64,000 nt of DNA from an uncultured Lachnospiraceae bacterium (GTDB lineage: Bacteria > Bacillota > Clostridia > Lachnospirales > Lachnospiraceae), in the NCBI GenBank assembly GCA_900316855.1, contig ONEK01000001.1, positions 248,001-312,000 on the forward strand, read 5' to 3'. A program made the translations under genes and the position numbers. Below, one piece after another: positions 54,210 through 62,598 of the stretch (its first letter is position 1; each line of letters begins with the position of its first letter). The notes below the pieces were generated by a model. That model did no database searches and was not told the DNA's origin. It saw only the letters and a program-made list of their open reading frames with translations.

Positions 54210-54896
54210 ATGAAGTTTCAATATGTTTTGTTTGATCTCGACGGGACGCTCACGGAGTCCGCGCCGGGAATCACACGGTGTGTGCAGTACGCGCTCCGTT
54301 CGTTCGGCATTGAGGAGCCGGACCTTCATAAGCTCGAGAGCTTTGTCGGGCCGCCTCTCAACGAGGAGCTGATGCGCCGGTACCATCTGAGTGAGGAACA
54401 GGCATCCCTTGGCGTTGCGAAATACCGCGAGCGCTACGGGAAGAAGGGGATTTTCGAGTGTGAGCTCTACCCCGGGATCCGGGAGCTGCTGCGGCACTGC
54501 CATGAAGCAGGACTTTGCCTTGCGGTCGCGTCGTCGAAGCCGGAGGTGTATGTCCGGCAGATCCTCGGCAATTTCAACATTGCGGAATATTTTGACGTGG
54601 TGTGCGGACCGGGACTTGAGGATGAGAAGCATCGGGAAACCGGTGCGGACAACAAGGCCCGCATCGTGCGCACGGCGCTTGAGGGACTTGCCGGGGCAGG
54701 CGGGCTGACACCGGAATTCCGGCAGTGCTGCGCCATGGTGGGAGACCGGAGGTTCGATATCCTGGGCGCGAGACGAAACGGCGTCACCGGGATCGGTGTT
54801 CTGTACGGCTACGGCAGCAGGCAGGAGCTGGAGGACGCGGGCGCGGATGAGATCGCGGAAACCGTTCCGGAGCTGGAGATGCGGCTGCTCGTATAA
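54210..54896 (+). CDS. HAD-superfamily phosphatase (phosphoglycolate phosphatase-like)
   Basis: The product has 228 residues. Motif I FDLDGTLTES supplies the nucleophile Asp9 and Asp11. A helical cap of type C1 (15-95) follows. Motif II ASSKPE provides Ser, motif III Lys is in the NKARIV region, and motif IV VGDRRFDILGARRNG supplies the metal-binding Asp. The order and spacing match Gph/PpaX-like enzymes. Asp then Arg-Arg in GDRRFD replaces the more common GDxxxD spacing but keeps both Asp residues. The substrate is uncertain; phosphoglycolate or pyrophosphate is possible. Confidence 0.88.
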   Translation: MKFQYVLFDLDGTLTESAPGITRCVQYALRSFGIEEPDLHKLESFVGPPLNEELMRRYHLSEEQASLGVAKYRERYGKKGIFECELYPGIRELLRHCHEAGLCLAVASSKPEVYVRQILGNFNIAEYFDVVCGPGLEDEKHRETGADNKARIVRTALEGLAGAGGLTPEFRQCCAMVGDRRFDILGARRNGVTGIGVLYGYGSRQELEDAGADEIAETVPELEMRLLV

Positions 54897-54974
54897 GACA
54901 CTGCAGCCATGCAGGGCCGGTTCATGACCCTGCCGGGACTGTGAGGTCCGGAGCCGGAAGAAAGCGGATACGAT

Positions 54975-55793
54975 ATGAAGGAACAGGGACAGGCCGGCCG
55001 GATTGCCTCGTGCATTCTGCCGGCGATTGTCTTTTCACTTGTTTTTGAGCTTGCGGCAGCAGCACTGGAGCTTTGCAGGGGAGCGGTCCTTGCGCGGGGC
55101 TCCGGCGCTGTTTTTGCGTGGATGATCAGGAATCCCGCGGACGGGACGGCGTTTCGTACGGCGTTTTCACTGGGTATCGCGGGGCTTGCCCTGCTGCGGA
55201 CTTCGAGGGCGGAGGACAGAGCGTACCGTCTTGCCGCGACGCCGGTATCCCGTCACGGGGAGCCTGCGGCACTGCTCGTTCTGGCTGTGACGCTGTCCCT
55301 TGGAATCAATCTTGCCTTGTCCCTTGCGGGGGTGACGGGAGGGTCTGCGGACACAGGACGGGTTTCTCCGGTGCCGGGGCTCCTCGTTTACGGTGTCCTG
55401 TCCCCCATGGTGGAGGAGCTGGTTTTCCGGGGGTGTCTCATCCCGCGGTGTGAGAGGCTGCGGCAGAGCCTGCCCGCTTTGGAGCACAGGGGAATCAGAC
55501 TCAGGCCATTGATTCCTGTCGCTCTGTCCTCTTTGCTCTTTGCGCTGTACCATGGGAACTTGCCTCAGGGGATTTATGCGTTTATGATGGGACTGGTGCT
55601 GGGTGCTGCCTATGAGCGCACGCACCGCCTCGAGGTGTGTGTCTGCATGCATGCCGCAGCGAATATTGTGTCGCTTGTGCTGTCGGCGACGGGCCTGTAC
55701 GCCCCTCTGGTAAGCCCCGACGGCATTGCCGCGGCGTTCACGGCGGCAGGCTGCTGCGTCCTGTTTCTGGCTGAACGCAGGACGCATAAATGA
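54975..55793 (+). CDS. CPBP family intramembrane metalloprotease
   Basis: The product has 272 residues with about seven hydrophobic helices. The three CPBP/Abi active-site motifs are present: EELVFRG (EExxxR), FALYHGN (FxxxH) and MHAAANI (HxxxN/B). These coordinate zinc in Rce1-like proteases. Functions range from prenyl-protein processing to bacteriocin self-immunity. No bacteriocin gene is seen nearby, but it directly precedes a class B sortase, so a role in surface protein processing is possible. The start codon ATG follows GCGGATACGAT; the ribosome site GGAAGAAAG is moderate. Confidence 0.88.
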   Translation: MKEQGQAGRIASCILPAIVFSLVFELAAAALELCRGAVLARGSGAVFAWMIRNPADGTAFRTAFSLGIAGLALLRTSRAEDRAYRLAATPVSRHGEPAALLVLAVTLSLGINLALSLAGVTGGSADTGRVSPVPGLLVYGVLSPMVEELVFRGCLIPRCERLRQSLPALEHRGIRLRPLIPVALSSLLFALYHGNLPQGIYAFMMGLVLGAAYERTHRLEVCVCMHAAANIVSLVLSATGLYAPLVSPDGIAAAFTAAGCCVLFLAERRTHK

Positions 55794-55835
55794 CGGATGA
55801 TAACACGCGGGATCATTTGATGAACAGGGGAAGAA

Positions 55836-56852
55836 ATGAATTCAGAAAGATTTGAAGATATTGACGCGTACGACTATGCGGATGACGCGGACGATGACAT
55901 CCGGGACATGGCTGCCAAGGAGGAAGATCCGCGCGGAAAACGGCCGGGAAGGGACTATGTGAAGGAGGACGACCTTAGCGGCGAAACCCGCGGGAAGAGG
56001 CGCGGCAGGCATGCCGGCAGGGGCGGCTCCCGGGGCGTCTGGTCCTGGCTGCAGTGGGTTGTCCTGGCGGTCATTCTCGCGGTGCTTGTCATTTCCGGCT
56101 ACAACTTTGTGACGGAATTCATGACATATAAGAAGGCGAGCGACGAGTACGAAAAGCTTGCCGACATGATCCAGGCCGCGCCGGAAACCGTGGAGACGGC
56201 TCCCGTGAAGGAGACGGCGGCAAAGCCGGAGCAGAGTGAAGACGAAAAGCCTTCCATCACATATCCCGCGATGGACATCGACTATGACGGCCTTGCCGGG
56301 GTGAACGATGACTTCGTCTTCGTGCTGTACATCCCGGCCCTGGACCTGAAGTATCCGGTGGCGCACAGCCATGACAACAACGAATACCTGCACACGACAT
56401 TCGAGGGGACGAACAACCCCTCCGGCTGCATATTCCTCGATGAAGCGGGCTCCGAGGATATGTCGGATTCGAACACGTTCATCTTCGGCCACAACATGAA
56501 GAACGAGACCATGTTCGGCTCCCTGAAGGAATTCGACAAGCAGAAGGACCTGTGCGCGACGGATCCCTACTTCTACCTGTATTCGAAGGGGAAGGTCCGC
56601 AAGTACGCGATTTTCGCCTACTACACGGTGCGGACGACCGACGACATGTACCTGGACTTCGAGGGCGGGGACGGCTACGACGACTATGTGGCAACGGCGC
56701 AGTCCCGCTCGCTGTTCACACCGGAGGACGGCGTCATCGACTGGTCTGAGCGGCCCAATCTCGTAACCCTGTCCACTTGCTGGTCCACGGGACATGTCTA
56801 TAACTTCATCGTGCAGGGAGCCTATCTGGGGGAAGCCGACACCGACGCGTGA
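55836..56852 (+). CDS. Class B sortase-like protein with Asn in place of the catalytic Arg
   Basis: The product has 338 residues. An acidic then basic cytoplasmic N-terminus (1-75) precedes a TM helix (about 76-97) and a Glu/Pro linker. The sortase B domain (about 145-335) has VLYIPALDLKYPVAHS, IFLDEAGSEDMSDSNTFIFG in two parts, the catalytic His219 in FGHN and Cys315 in TLSTC. In class B sortases the third catalytic residue is an Arg, in RFVV-type sequence 8 residues after the Cys. Here that residue is Asn323 in VYNFIVQG. The enzyme may therefore be inactive or use another residue. No NPxTN-type substrate is recognised in the window. The ATG follows GGGGAAGAA. Confidence 0.88.
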   Translation: MNSERFEDIDAYDYADDADDDIRDMAAKEEDPRGKRPGRDYVKEDDLSGETRGKRRGRHAGRGGSRGVWSWLQWVVLAVILAVLVISGYNFVTEFMTYKKASDEYEKLADMIQAAPETVETAPVKETAAKPEQSEDEKPSITYPAMDIDYDGLAGVNDDFVFVLYIPALDLKYPVAHSHDNNEYLHTTFEGTNNPSGCIFLDEAGSEDMSDSNTFIFGHNMKNETMFGSLKEFDKQKDLCATDPYFYLYSKGKVRKYAIFAYYTVRTTDDMYLDFEGGDGYDDYVATAQSRSLFTPEDGVIDWSERPNLVTLSTCWSTGHVYNFIVQGAYLGEADTDA

Positions 56853-56871
56853 CCACAGCTGAAAATCCTGC

Positions 56872-56900
56872 TTGCCTGCGGGAAGTGCCAATGCTATAAT
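56872..56900 (+). promoter_or_regulatory. Promoter of rpmE
   Basis: -35 TTGCCT and -10 TATAAT with a 17-bp spacer. Confidence 0.78.
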
Positions 56901-56906
56901 CATACA

Positions 56907-57086
56907 GCTGTCCTTTGAAGGAACCTCTTTTCCCGGACATTTGCGGCCATACCGCGAAGGGGAGAAGCCGCCGGTCAGGACAGACACGGGCCCCGGTCGG
57001 AAACCGGTCCCGCGTAACCTGTCATCATCTGTGAGCGAGCGGATGATAGATCATCCGCGAGCGCGCTTACAAGAGGAGGAAACACC
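56907..57086 (+). other. Structured leader of rpmE
   Basis: About 180 nt with several hairpin arms (CCGGTC/GACCGG-like near 56980-57005; GATGAT/ATCATC near 57020-57055). L31 leaders that bind the protein are known in several phyla. Whether this is one is inference. Confidence 0.4.
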
Positions 57087-57287
57087 ATGAGAGAGGGAAT
57101 TCATCCCAAGTATTATCAGGCAACTGTTACCTGCAACTGCGGCAATACGTTCGTAACCGGATCCACCGTACCGGAGATCCACGTCGAGGTATGCTCCAAG
57201 TGCCATCCGTTCTATACAGGTCAGCAGAGAGCCGCTACCGCCAAGGGCCGTATCGATAAGTTCAACAAGAAGTACGGTCTGCAGTAA
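57087..57287 (+). CDS. rpmE: 50S ribosomal protein L31 (zinc-type)
   Basis: The product has 66 residues and begins [19 protein letters not shown]. The Cys residues CNCG and CSKC form the Zn ribbon, so this is the C+ (zinc-binding) type. [15 protein letters not shown] is the conserved core. The monocistronic gene has its own promoter, a leader and a terminator. AAGAGGAGGAAACACC precedes the ATG. In zinc-poor conditions bacteria may replace this form with a zinc-free paralogue; none is seen here. Confidence 0.98.
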   Translation: MREGIHPKYYQATVTCNCGNTFVTGSTVPEIHVEVCSKCHPFYTGQQRAATAKGRIDKFNKKYGLQ

Positions 57288-57309
57288 TCGGAATGCAAGG
57301 ATAGTACGT

Positions 57310-57340
57310 GAGCCGAGGCAGTTTCTGCCCCGGCTCTTTC
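57310..57340 (+). terminator. Terminator after rpmE
   Basis: GAGCCGAGGCAG pairs with CTGCCCCGGCTC, followed by TTT. Confidence 0.85.
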
Positions 57341-57436
57341 CATATAGTCCCGTCACATGGTCCTGCCCCGGAAGAACACCGGACGGGACAATGCCTGTAA
57401 ACCGGACCCGCAGGCCGGGCCAGCGGAGGAAATACA

Positions 57437-58417
57437 ATGGCAAAAAAGAAACAGCATTACAGCGGCATCGGGGGACAGGCTGTCCTCGAGGGCGTCATGA
57501 TGCGCAACAAAAATACGCTCGCGGTCGCGGTCCGCAAGCCGGACCATGAGATCGAGGTGGAGCTCGAGGAGTACCACGGCATCCTCGAAAACACGATCTG
57601 GCGGAAGATCCCCGTCATCCGGGGGGTCCTTGCGTTTATTGATTCCATGGTTGTCGGAATGAAGAGCATGAACTTCGCCTCGTCGTTCATCGACGAGGAA
57701 GACGAAGGCACCGCGAGGACGCAGCGCGAGCAGGACAGCGATTCCAGAAAGGAGACCGCGATGACGGCTGTTGTCACGGTGATATCCCTCGTGCTCGCGG
57801 TCGGCCTGTTCATGGTGCTGCCGTATTTCCTGTCCACGCTTCTGGCGGGATGGATCCGCAATACTTCGCTGATGGCCATCCTGGAGGGGCTGATCCGCCT
57901 TGCCATTTTCCTCCTCTATATCGTGGCTATTTCGCTCATGAAGGACATCAAAAGGCTCTACATGTACCACGGCGCCGAGCACAAATGCATCAACTGCATC
58001 GAACACGGCTATCCGCTGACGCTGGAATATGTCCGCAGGAGCTCACGCTTCCACAAGAGGTGCGGCTCGAGCTTCCTCGTTCTCGTCATTGTGATTTCCG
58101 TCATCCTGTTCTTCTTCATCCGGGTCGGAAACCCTGCCATGCGCCTCGTGATCCGGCTGCTGCTGGTGCCGCTCATCGCGGGCATCAGCTTTGAGATCAT
58201 CCAGTTCGCCGGCCGGAGCGACAGCATTCCGGCGAAGATTCTGTCCGCACCGGGCATCCTGCTGCAGCACCTGACGACGAAGGAGCCGACGAAGGGCATG
58301 ATCCTGGTGGGCATCGCCGCGACCGAGGCGGCATTTGACTGGAAGAAATATCTCGTGGAGGAGTTCGGCCGCAGCATGGACGAGCTCGACCGGATCACGG
58401 AGGAGGCATACTCCTGA
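57437..58417 (+). CDS. DUF1385 (YqhQ-like) membrane protein
   Basis: The product has 326 residues. The N-terminus GIGGQAVLEGVMMRNKNTLA is the conserved DUF1385 signature. HGAEHKCINCIEHGYPLTLE, in two parts, and SSRFHKRCGSSF are also conserved, and several TM helices follow (about 112-135, 148-170, 212-232, 238-258). Members often lie next to prmC and prfA in Clostridia, as here, and are thought to affect translation or proline transport. No biochemical function is established. The gene has 52 nt between its stop and the prmC start. Confidence 0.92.
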   Translation: MAKKKQHYSGIGGQAVLEGVMMRNKNTLAVAVRKPDHEIEVELEEYHGILENTIWRKIPVIRGVLAFIDSMVVGMKSMNFASSFIDEEDEGTARTQREQDSDSRKETAMTAVVTVISLVLAVGLFMVLPYFLSTLLAGWIRNTSLMAILEGLIRLAIFLLYIVAISLMKDIKRLYMYHGAEHKCINCIEHGYPLTLEYVRRSSRFHKRCGSSFLVLVIVISVILFFFIRVGNPAMRLVIRLLLVPLIAGISFEIIQFAGRSDSIPAKILSAPGILLQHLTTKEPTKGMILVGIAATEAAFDWKKYLVEEFGRSMDELDRITEEAYS

Positions 58418-58469
58418 GCTCCTTCGGGGGAGACGGCATCACAGAGGATTGGAAACAGCGGGGGCGAAG

Positions 58470-59447
58470 ATGAAAATTGACCAATTAAGTCAGTCAAACC
58501 CGGCAAAGAATGCAGACAGGCCGTCTCCGGAGATACCTTATCGGGAACTGTACAGGGAAGGACTCGCTAAGCTTACCCGGGCGGGCGATCAGGACAGCCG
58601 GATCGACGCGCGGATCCTCCTTGAGGAGGTGTGCGGCACGGATCTGCAGACGCTTCTCGTTACGCCGGAGCTTGCGGTGTCAGCGGAGCGTGCTGCCCGA
58701 TACCGGGATTTCATCCGCCGCAGGGCGCAGCACGAGCCGACAGCGATGATCCTGGGGCACTGGGAATTCATGGGACTTCCGTTCCGGGTGACGAAGGATA
58801 CGCTCATCCCGGAGCAGGATACGGAGCGCCTCGTCGAGCTTGCCCTGGAATATTTTGAGTCCGGACAGATCCGCCCGGAGAATCCGGATGAGGGGCTGCG
58901 GATCCTGGACCTGTGCACCGGAAGCGGCTGCATCCTGCTATCCTGTCTGCATTATATGCGGAACGGACAGCCGGATGGCGCGGCAAAGTCATACCGGGAT
59001 ATACAGGGCACCGGTACGGACCTGTCGGAGCCTGCCCTCGGGATTGCCCGGCACAACGCTGCGGATCTTGGCCTTGCGGACTGCACCCGGTGGCTTGGGG
59101 GCGATCTGTTCCGGGCGGTTCCGGAGGGAGAGAGATTCGACCTCATTGTCTCCAATCCCCCTTACATCCCTACCGGCGTCATTCCTTCCCTGCCGGAGGA
59201 GGTAAAAAGCGGCGAGCCGCGCCTTGCCCTCGATGGCGGCGGGGACGGCCTTTCCTTTTACCGCAGAATTGCGCAGGAAGCGGGTGGAATGCTGTCGCCC
59301 TCCGGCACTATAATGGTGGAAATCGGTTACGATCAGGGCTATGCCGTCACGGAGCTGTTTCTCGGCGCGGGATACAGGAGCGTCACCGTCTATAAGGACT
59401 ACGGCGGCAACGACCGCGTAGTGGTAAGCACATGTTTGAAAAGTTAG
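58470..59447 (+). CDS. prmC: Release factor glutamine methyltransferase PrmC
   Basis: The product has 325 residues. An N-terminal helical domain binds the release factor. The SAM site is [15 protein letters not shown] and the catalytic NPPY motif is in VSNPPYIPT. It methylates the Gln of the GGQ motif in RF1 and RF2. The family is usually 275-300 residues; this one has a longer N-terminus and an insertion of about 20 residues ([18 protein letters not shown]) after the SAM loop. ATG 58470 follows GGGGGCGAAG. It overlaps prfA by 16 nt and precedes it, the reverse of the usual prfA-prmC order. Confidence 0.95.
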   Translation: MKIDQLSQSNPAKNADRPSPEIPYRELYREGLAKLTRAGDQDSRIDARILLEEVCGTDLQTLLVTPELAVSAERAARYRDFIRRRAQHEPTAMILGHWEFMGLPFRVTKDTLIPEQDTERLVELALEYFESGQIRPENPDEGLRILDLCTGSGCILLSCLHYMRNGQPDGAAKSYRDIQGTGTDLSEPALGIARHNAADLGLADCTRWLGGDLFRAVPEGERFDLIVSNPPYIPTGVIPSLPEEVKSGEPRLALDGGGDGLSFYRRIAQEAGGMLSPSGTIMVEIGYDQGYAVTELFLGAGYRSVTVYKDYGGNDRVVVSTCLKS

Positions 59448-60517
59448 ATTCCGTATTACTGAAATATGAAGATATCTCCCGTGAGCTGGCAAGCCCGGAC
59501 GTCGCATCGGACAAGGATCACTTCCGTGATCTCATGAAGGAGCAGAGCGACTTAACGCCCATTGTGGAGGCCTACACGGCCTACCGGAAGAACCGGCAGG
59601 AGCTGCAGGACGCGCTGGACCTCATCGACGCGGAGAGTGATGAAGACATGAAGGAGCTTGCGCGGGAGACGCTCGCGGAGGCGAAGCAGAAGGACGCCGA
59701 GCTTGCCGGACAGATCCGGGTCCTGCTCATTCCGAAGGATCCCAATGATGAGAAGAATGTCATCATCGAGATCCGCCAGGGTGCGGGCGGAGATGAGGCC
59801 GCACTGTTTGCGTCGGAAATCTACCGCATGTATGTGCACTATGCCGACAGCAGGGGCTGGAAGTGCTCCGTCAATGACCTGGAGGAGATCGGCATCGGCG
59901 GCATCAAATATATCAGCTTCACAGTCGAGGGCAGGGGCGCCTGGTCCAGACTCAAGTATGAGTCCGGCGTGCATCGCGTGCAGCGCGTGCCGGTGACGGA
60001 ATCCGGCGGACGCATCCACACGTCCACGATCACGGTCGCGGTGATGCCGGAGGTGACGGACGACATTGAAATCAATATTCCCCCGGAGGATGTCCGCATG
60101 GATATCACAAGGGCGTCCGGCAACGGAGGCCAGGGCGTCAATACCACGGACTCCGCGGTCCGGCTGACCCACCTGCCGACCGGGATTGTCATTTATTCCC
60201 AGACGGAGCGCTCCCAGCTGCAGAACAAGGCGAAGGCGTGGGCGCTGCTGAAGTCGAAGCTTTATGACCTCGAGCAGCAGAAGCGCCACGACAATGAGGC
60301 GGATCTTCGGCGCTCCCAGATCGGCACGGGTGACCGCTCGGAGAAAATCCGCACCTACAACTATCCCCAGTCGAGGGTTACGGACCACAGAATCAGACTG
60401 ACATTGTATAATTTATCTGACGTCCTGAACGGGGATCTCGATGAGATCATCGATCCCCTGACGGCAGCGGATCAGGAGGCAAAGCTCCTGAAGATGGATC
60501 AGAATGACAGCATTTGA
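59432..60517 (+). CDS. prfA: Peptide chain release factor 1
   Basis: The product has 361 residues, the normal RF1 length. The codon-recognition tripeptide PVT is at 187-189 (PxT is RF1-specific), so it reads UAA and UAG. The GGQ motif that triggers peptide release is at 232-234 in [16 protein letters not shown] and [10 protein letters not shown] are conserved. It starts inside the prmC gene and overlaps the next gene by 14 nt, so three genes are translationally coupled. Codon use is like the neighbours. Confidence 0.98.
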   Translation: MFEKLDSVLLKYEDISRELASPDVASDKDHFRDLMKEQSDLTPIVEAYTAYRKNRQELQDALDLIDAESDEDMKELARETLAEAKQKDAELAGQIRVLLIPKDPNDEKNVIIEIRQGAGGDEAALFASEIYRMYVHYADSRGWKCSVNDLEEIGIGGIKYISFTVEGRGAWSRLKYESGVHRVQRVPVTESGGRIHTSTITVAVMPEVTDDIEINIPPEDVRMDITRASGNGGQGVNTTDSAVRLTHLPTGIVIYSQTERSQLQNKAKAWALLKSKLYDLEQQKRHDNEADLRRSQIGTGDRSEKIRTYNYPQSRVTDHRIRLTLYNLSDVLNGDLDEIIDPLTAADQEAKLLKMDQNDSI

Positions 60518-61358
60518 CCTGAAGGACCTGATCCTGATGGTGTCGTGTGCCTGTGTCCGGGCAGATGCCAGGGAGAAGGGGACAACTGGATACGCGGGCG
60601 CGGAGATCGAGAAGCGCGCCTTCCTGATCGCGTCCCGCCTCGCCCTGCCAACCTGCGGTCTGCAGCCGCTCGCGGTCTATGTGGGAAGGTTTCTTGCCGC
60701 CTATCCGGACGGGGTCGGCTTCGAGCACGAGAACGCGATCAATGAGGATTCCCTGAACCGGATCTGTCCGGAGAAGGAGGACACGTTCCGCCCGCAGGAG
60801 GTGGAACACATCGCGTCTGTTTTCGCGCGGCTCATCGATTACCGGATCGGGGAAAATGTTCATCATTCCGAGCGGATTGCCGCCCGGTGCGGCGCAATGG
60901 CGCGGTATTACCACTGGGATCCGGACCACGGGGAGCAGTTCGTCCTCGCGGGAGCGCTGCATGATGTCGGCAAGATCCTGATTTCCCACGCGCTGATGGA
61001 CAAGCCCCGCTCCCTTTCTTCCAATGAGTACAGCATCATCAAGAAACACGCCTATTACAGCAGTGCGATCCTGCGCCCGGTGCGCGGATTCGATACGGTA
61101 GCGGCATGGGCATACCGCCATCATGAGAAGATTGACGGCTCCGGCTATCCCTATGGCCTGACCGGAGACCAGCTGAGCCTCGAGGAGCGGCTGCTGGCGT
61201 GTGTGGATATCTATGAGGCTCTGACGGAGAGCCGTTCCTACAAGGATCCCCTCTCCCATGAGGAAGCGGTTTCGATCCTGCGCCAGCTTGCGCAAGAGGG
61301 CAGGATTGACGGGAAACTTGCGGAAGATGTAGACCGGTGTTTTGCGGTACAGGAGTGA
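60504..61358 (+). CDS. HD-GYP domain phosphohydrolase
   Basis: The product has 284 residues. The N-terminal half (1-105) has no recognised domain. The C-terminal half is an HD-GYP domain with [24 protein letters not shown] (HD), HAYYSSAIL and the signature [14 protein letters not shown] (HHExxDGxGYP). The residues for binuclear metal binding are present. HD-GYP proteins degrade cyclic di-GMP, but those with related sequences may act on other cyclic nucleotides. It overlaps prfA by 14 nt, an unusual neighbour for a signalling enzyme. It may respond to translation state; this is inference. Confidence 0.9.
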   Translation: MTAFDLKDLILMVSCACVRADAREKGTTGYAGAEIEKRAFLIASRLALPTCGLQPLAVYVGRFLAAYPDGVGFEHENAINEDSLNRICPEKEDTFRPQEVEHIASVFARLIDYRIGENVHHSERIAARCGAMARYYHWDPDHGEQFVLAGALHDVGKILISHALMDKPRSLSSNEYSIIKKHAYYSSAILRPVRGFDTVAAWAYRHHEKIDGSGYPYGLTGDQLSLEERLLACVDIYEALTESRSYKDPLSHEEAVSILRQLAQEGRIDGKLAEDVDRCFAVQE

Positions 61359-61367
61359 CGAATCGAC

Positions 61368-62495
61368 ATGGGCCTTGCGGAATACAGACAGCAGCTCGAT
61401 GAAATAGACGCGCAGATCGTGCGGCTCTTTGAACAGAGGATGGAGATCTCGGAGGAGGTCGCCGGGGAGAAGATCCGTACGGGAAGGCGTGTTCTGGACA
61501 AGAAGCGCGAGCAGGAAAAGCTCGCGACGCTATCGGACATGACGGGCTCCGACTTCAATAAGAGAGGAATCCGGGAGCTGTACCAGCAGATCATGGCCAT
61601 TTCCCGCAAGCGCCAGTACCAGATGATGGATGACGCGGGTCAGCTGCACCGCCTGCCCTTCATCGAGGTGGATCACCTTGCGGATGACGACACCCGTGTG
61701 GTGTATCAGGGAGCGGCAGGGTCCTATTCCGAGGCTGCCATGCTGCAGTATTTCGGCAGGGACATCCGCAACTTCAGCGTCGCAACGTTCCGCGACGCCA
61801 TGAGCGCCATTGAGGAGGGGGCCGCGGACTACGCCGTGCTGCCGATCGAGAACTCCACAGCCGGCATTGTGAGCCAGAACTACGACCTTCTGTCCGAATT
61901 CGAGAACTATATCGTCGGGGAAACGGTCATCCCGATCCGCCACTGCCTGATGGGCGTCCCGGGAACAACCGAGGAGACGATTCAGCGCGTCTATTCCCAC
62001 GCGCAGTCTCTCATGCAGTCGGAAAAATATCTGTCCGGACACCTGTCGTGGCAGCAGATCAGCATGCAGAACAATGCCTTCGCGGCACAGAAGGTTGCCG
62101 CGGATCATGATGTTACAGAGGCGGCGATTGCCTCGCGTTATGCCGCTGAGCACTACGGTCTGCAGGTCATCCGCGAGGGGGTCAACCAGTCCGAGACGAA
62201 TTCCACACGTTTTATCATTGTCACGAACCAGAAGATCTTCCTTGGCGGCGCGCGGAAGATTTCGCTCGTCCTCGAGATTGCGCACGAGTCCGGCTCCCTG
62301 TACCGGACGCTGTCCCATTTCATCTACAATGACCTTAACATGACGAAGATCGAATCCCGGCCCATCGAGGACCGCAACTGGGAGTACCGGTTCTTCATTG
62401 ATTTCGAGGGAAACTTAAATGACTCCTCCGTCCGCAACGCCCTGCGCGGCCTTCGCGACGAGTGCCGGAGCCTGAAGCTCCTCGGAAACTACTGA
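61368..62495 (+). CDS. pheA: Bifunctional chorismate mutase / prephenate dehydratase (P-protein)
   Basis: The product has 375 residues. The chorismate mutase domain (1-88) contains RQQLDEIDAQIVRLFEQRM. Prephenate dehydratase (about 108-285) carries YQGAAGSYSEAAML, LPIENSTAGIV and the NSTRF motif that contains the catalytic Thr. The ACT regulatory domain (297-370) has HESGSLYRTL and KIESRPIEDRNWEY; the ESRP motif binds phenylalanine. It converts chorismate to phenylpyruvate and is probably feedback-inhibited by Phe. The start follows AGGAG by about 12 nt and the gene lies 9 nt after the HD-GYP gene. Confidence 0.97.
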   Translation: MGLAEYRQQLDEIDAQIVRLFEQRMEISEEVAGEKIRTGRRVLDKKREQEKLATLSDMTGSDFNKRGIRELYQQIMAISRKRQYQMMDDAGQLHRLPFIEVDHLADDDTRVVYQGAAGSYSEAAMLQYFGRDIRNFSVATFRDAMSAIEEGAADYAVLPIENSTAGIVSQNYDLLSEFENYIVGETVIPIRHCLMGVPGTTEETIQRVYSHAQSLMQSEKYLSGHLSWQQISMQNNAFAAQKVAADHDVTEAAIASRYAAEHYGLQVIREGVNQSETNSTRFIIVTNQKIFLGGARKISLVLEIAHESGSLYRTLSHFIYNDLNMTKIESRPIEDRNWEYRFFIDFEGNLNDSSVRNALRGLRDECRSLKLLGNY

Positions 62496-62519
62496 AACTT
62501 TACACGAATTTTATCCTTT

Positions 62520-62559
62520 GCGGCCGCCGACGCGTTATGATTACACTGTCGGCGGCCGC
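62520..62559 (+). terminator. GC-rich 12-bp inverted repeat after pheA
   Basis: GCGGCCGCCGAC and GTCGGCGGCCGC flank a 16-nt AT-rich loop. No T run; the loop contains TATGAT, which could be a -10 box. It may be a Rho-independent pause or operator-like site. Confidence 0.4.
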
Positions 62560-62598
62560 TGCTGTTACCGCGCGGCAGGGGAAAGGGGTACATGATTT

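Noticed and set aside
55836..56852. Calling the sortase a pseudogene because of Arg to Asn
   Set aside because: The frame is intact, the signal-anchor and His/Cys residues remain, and one substitution alone does not prove decay.
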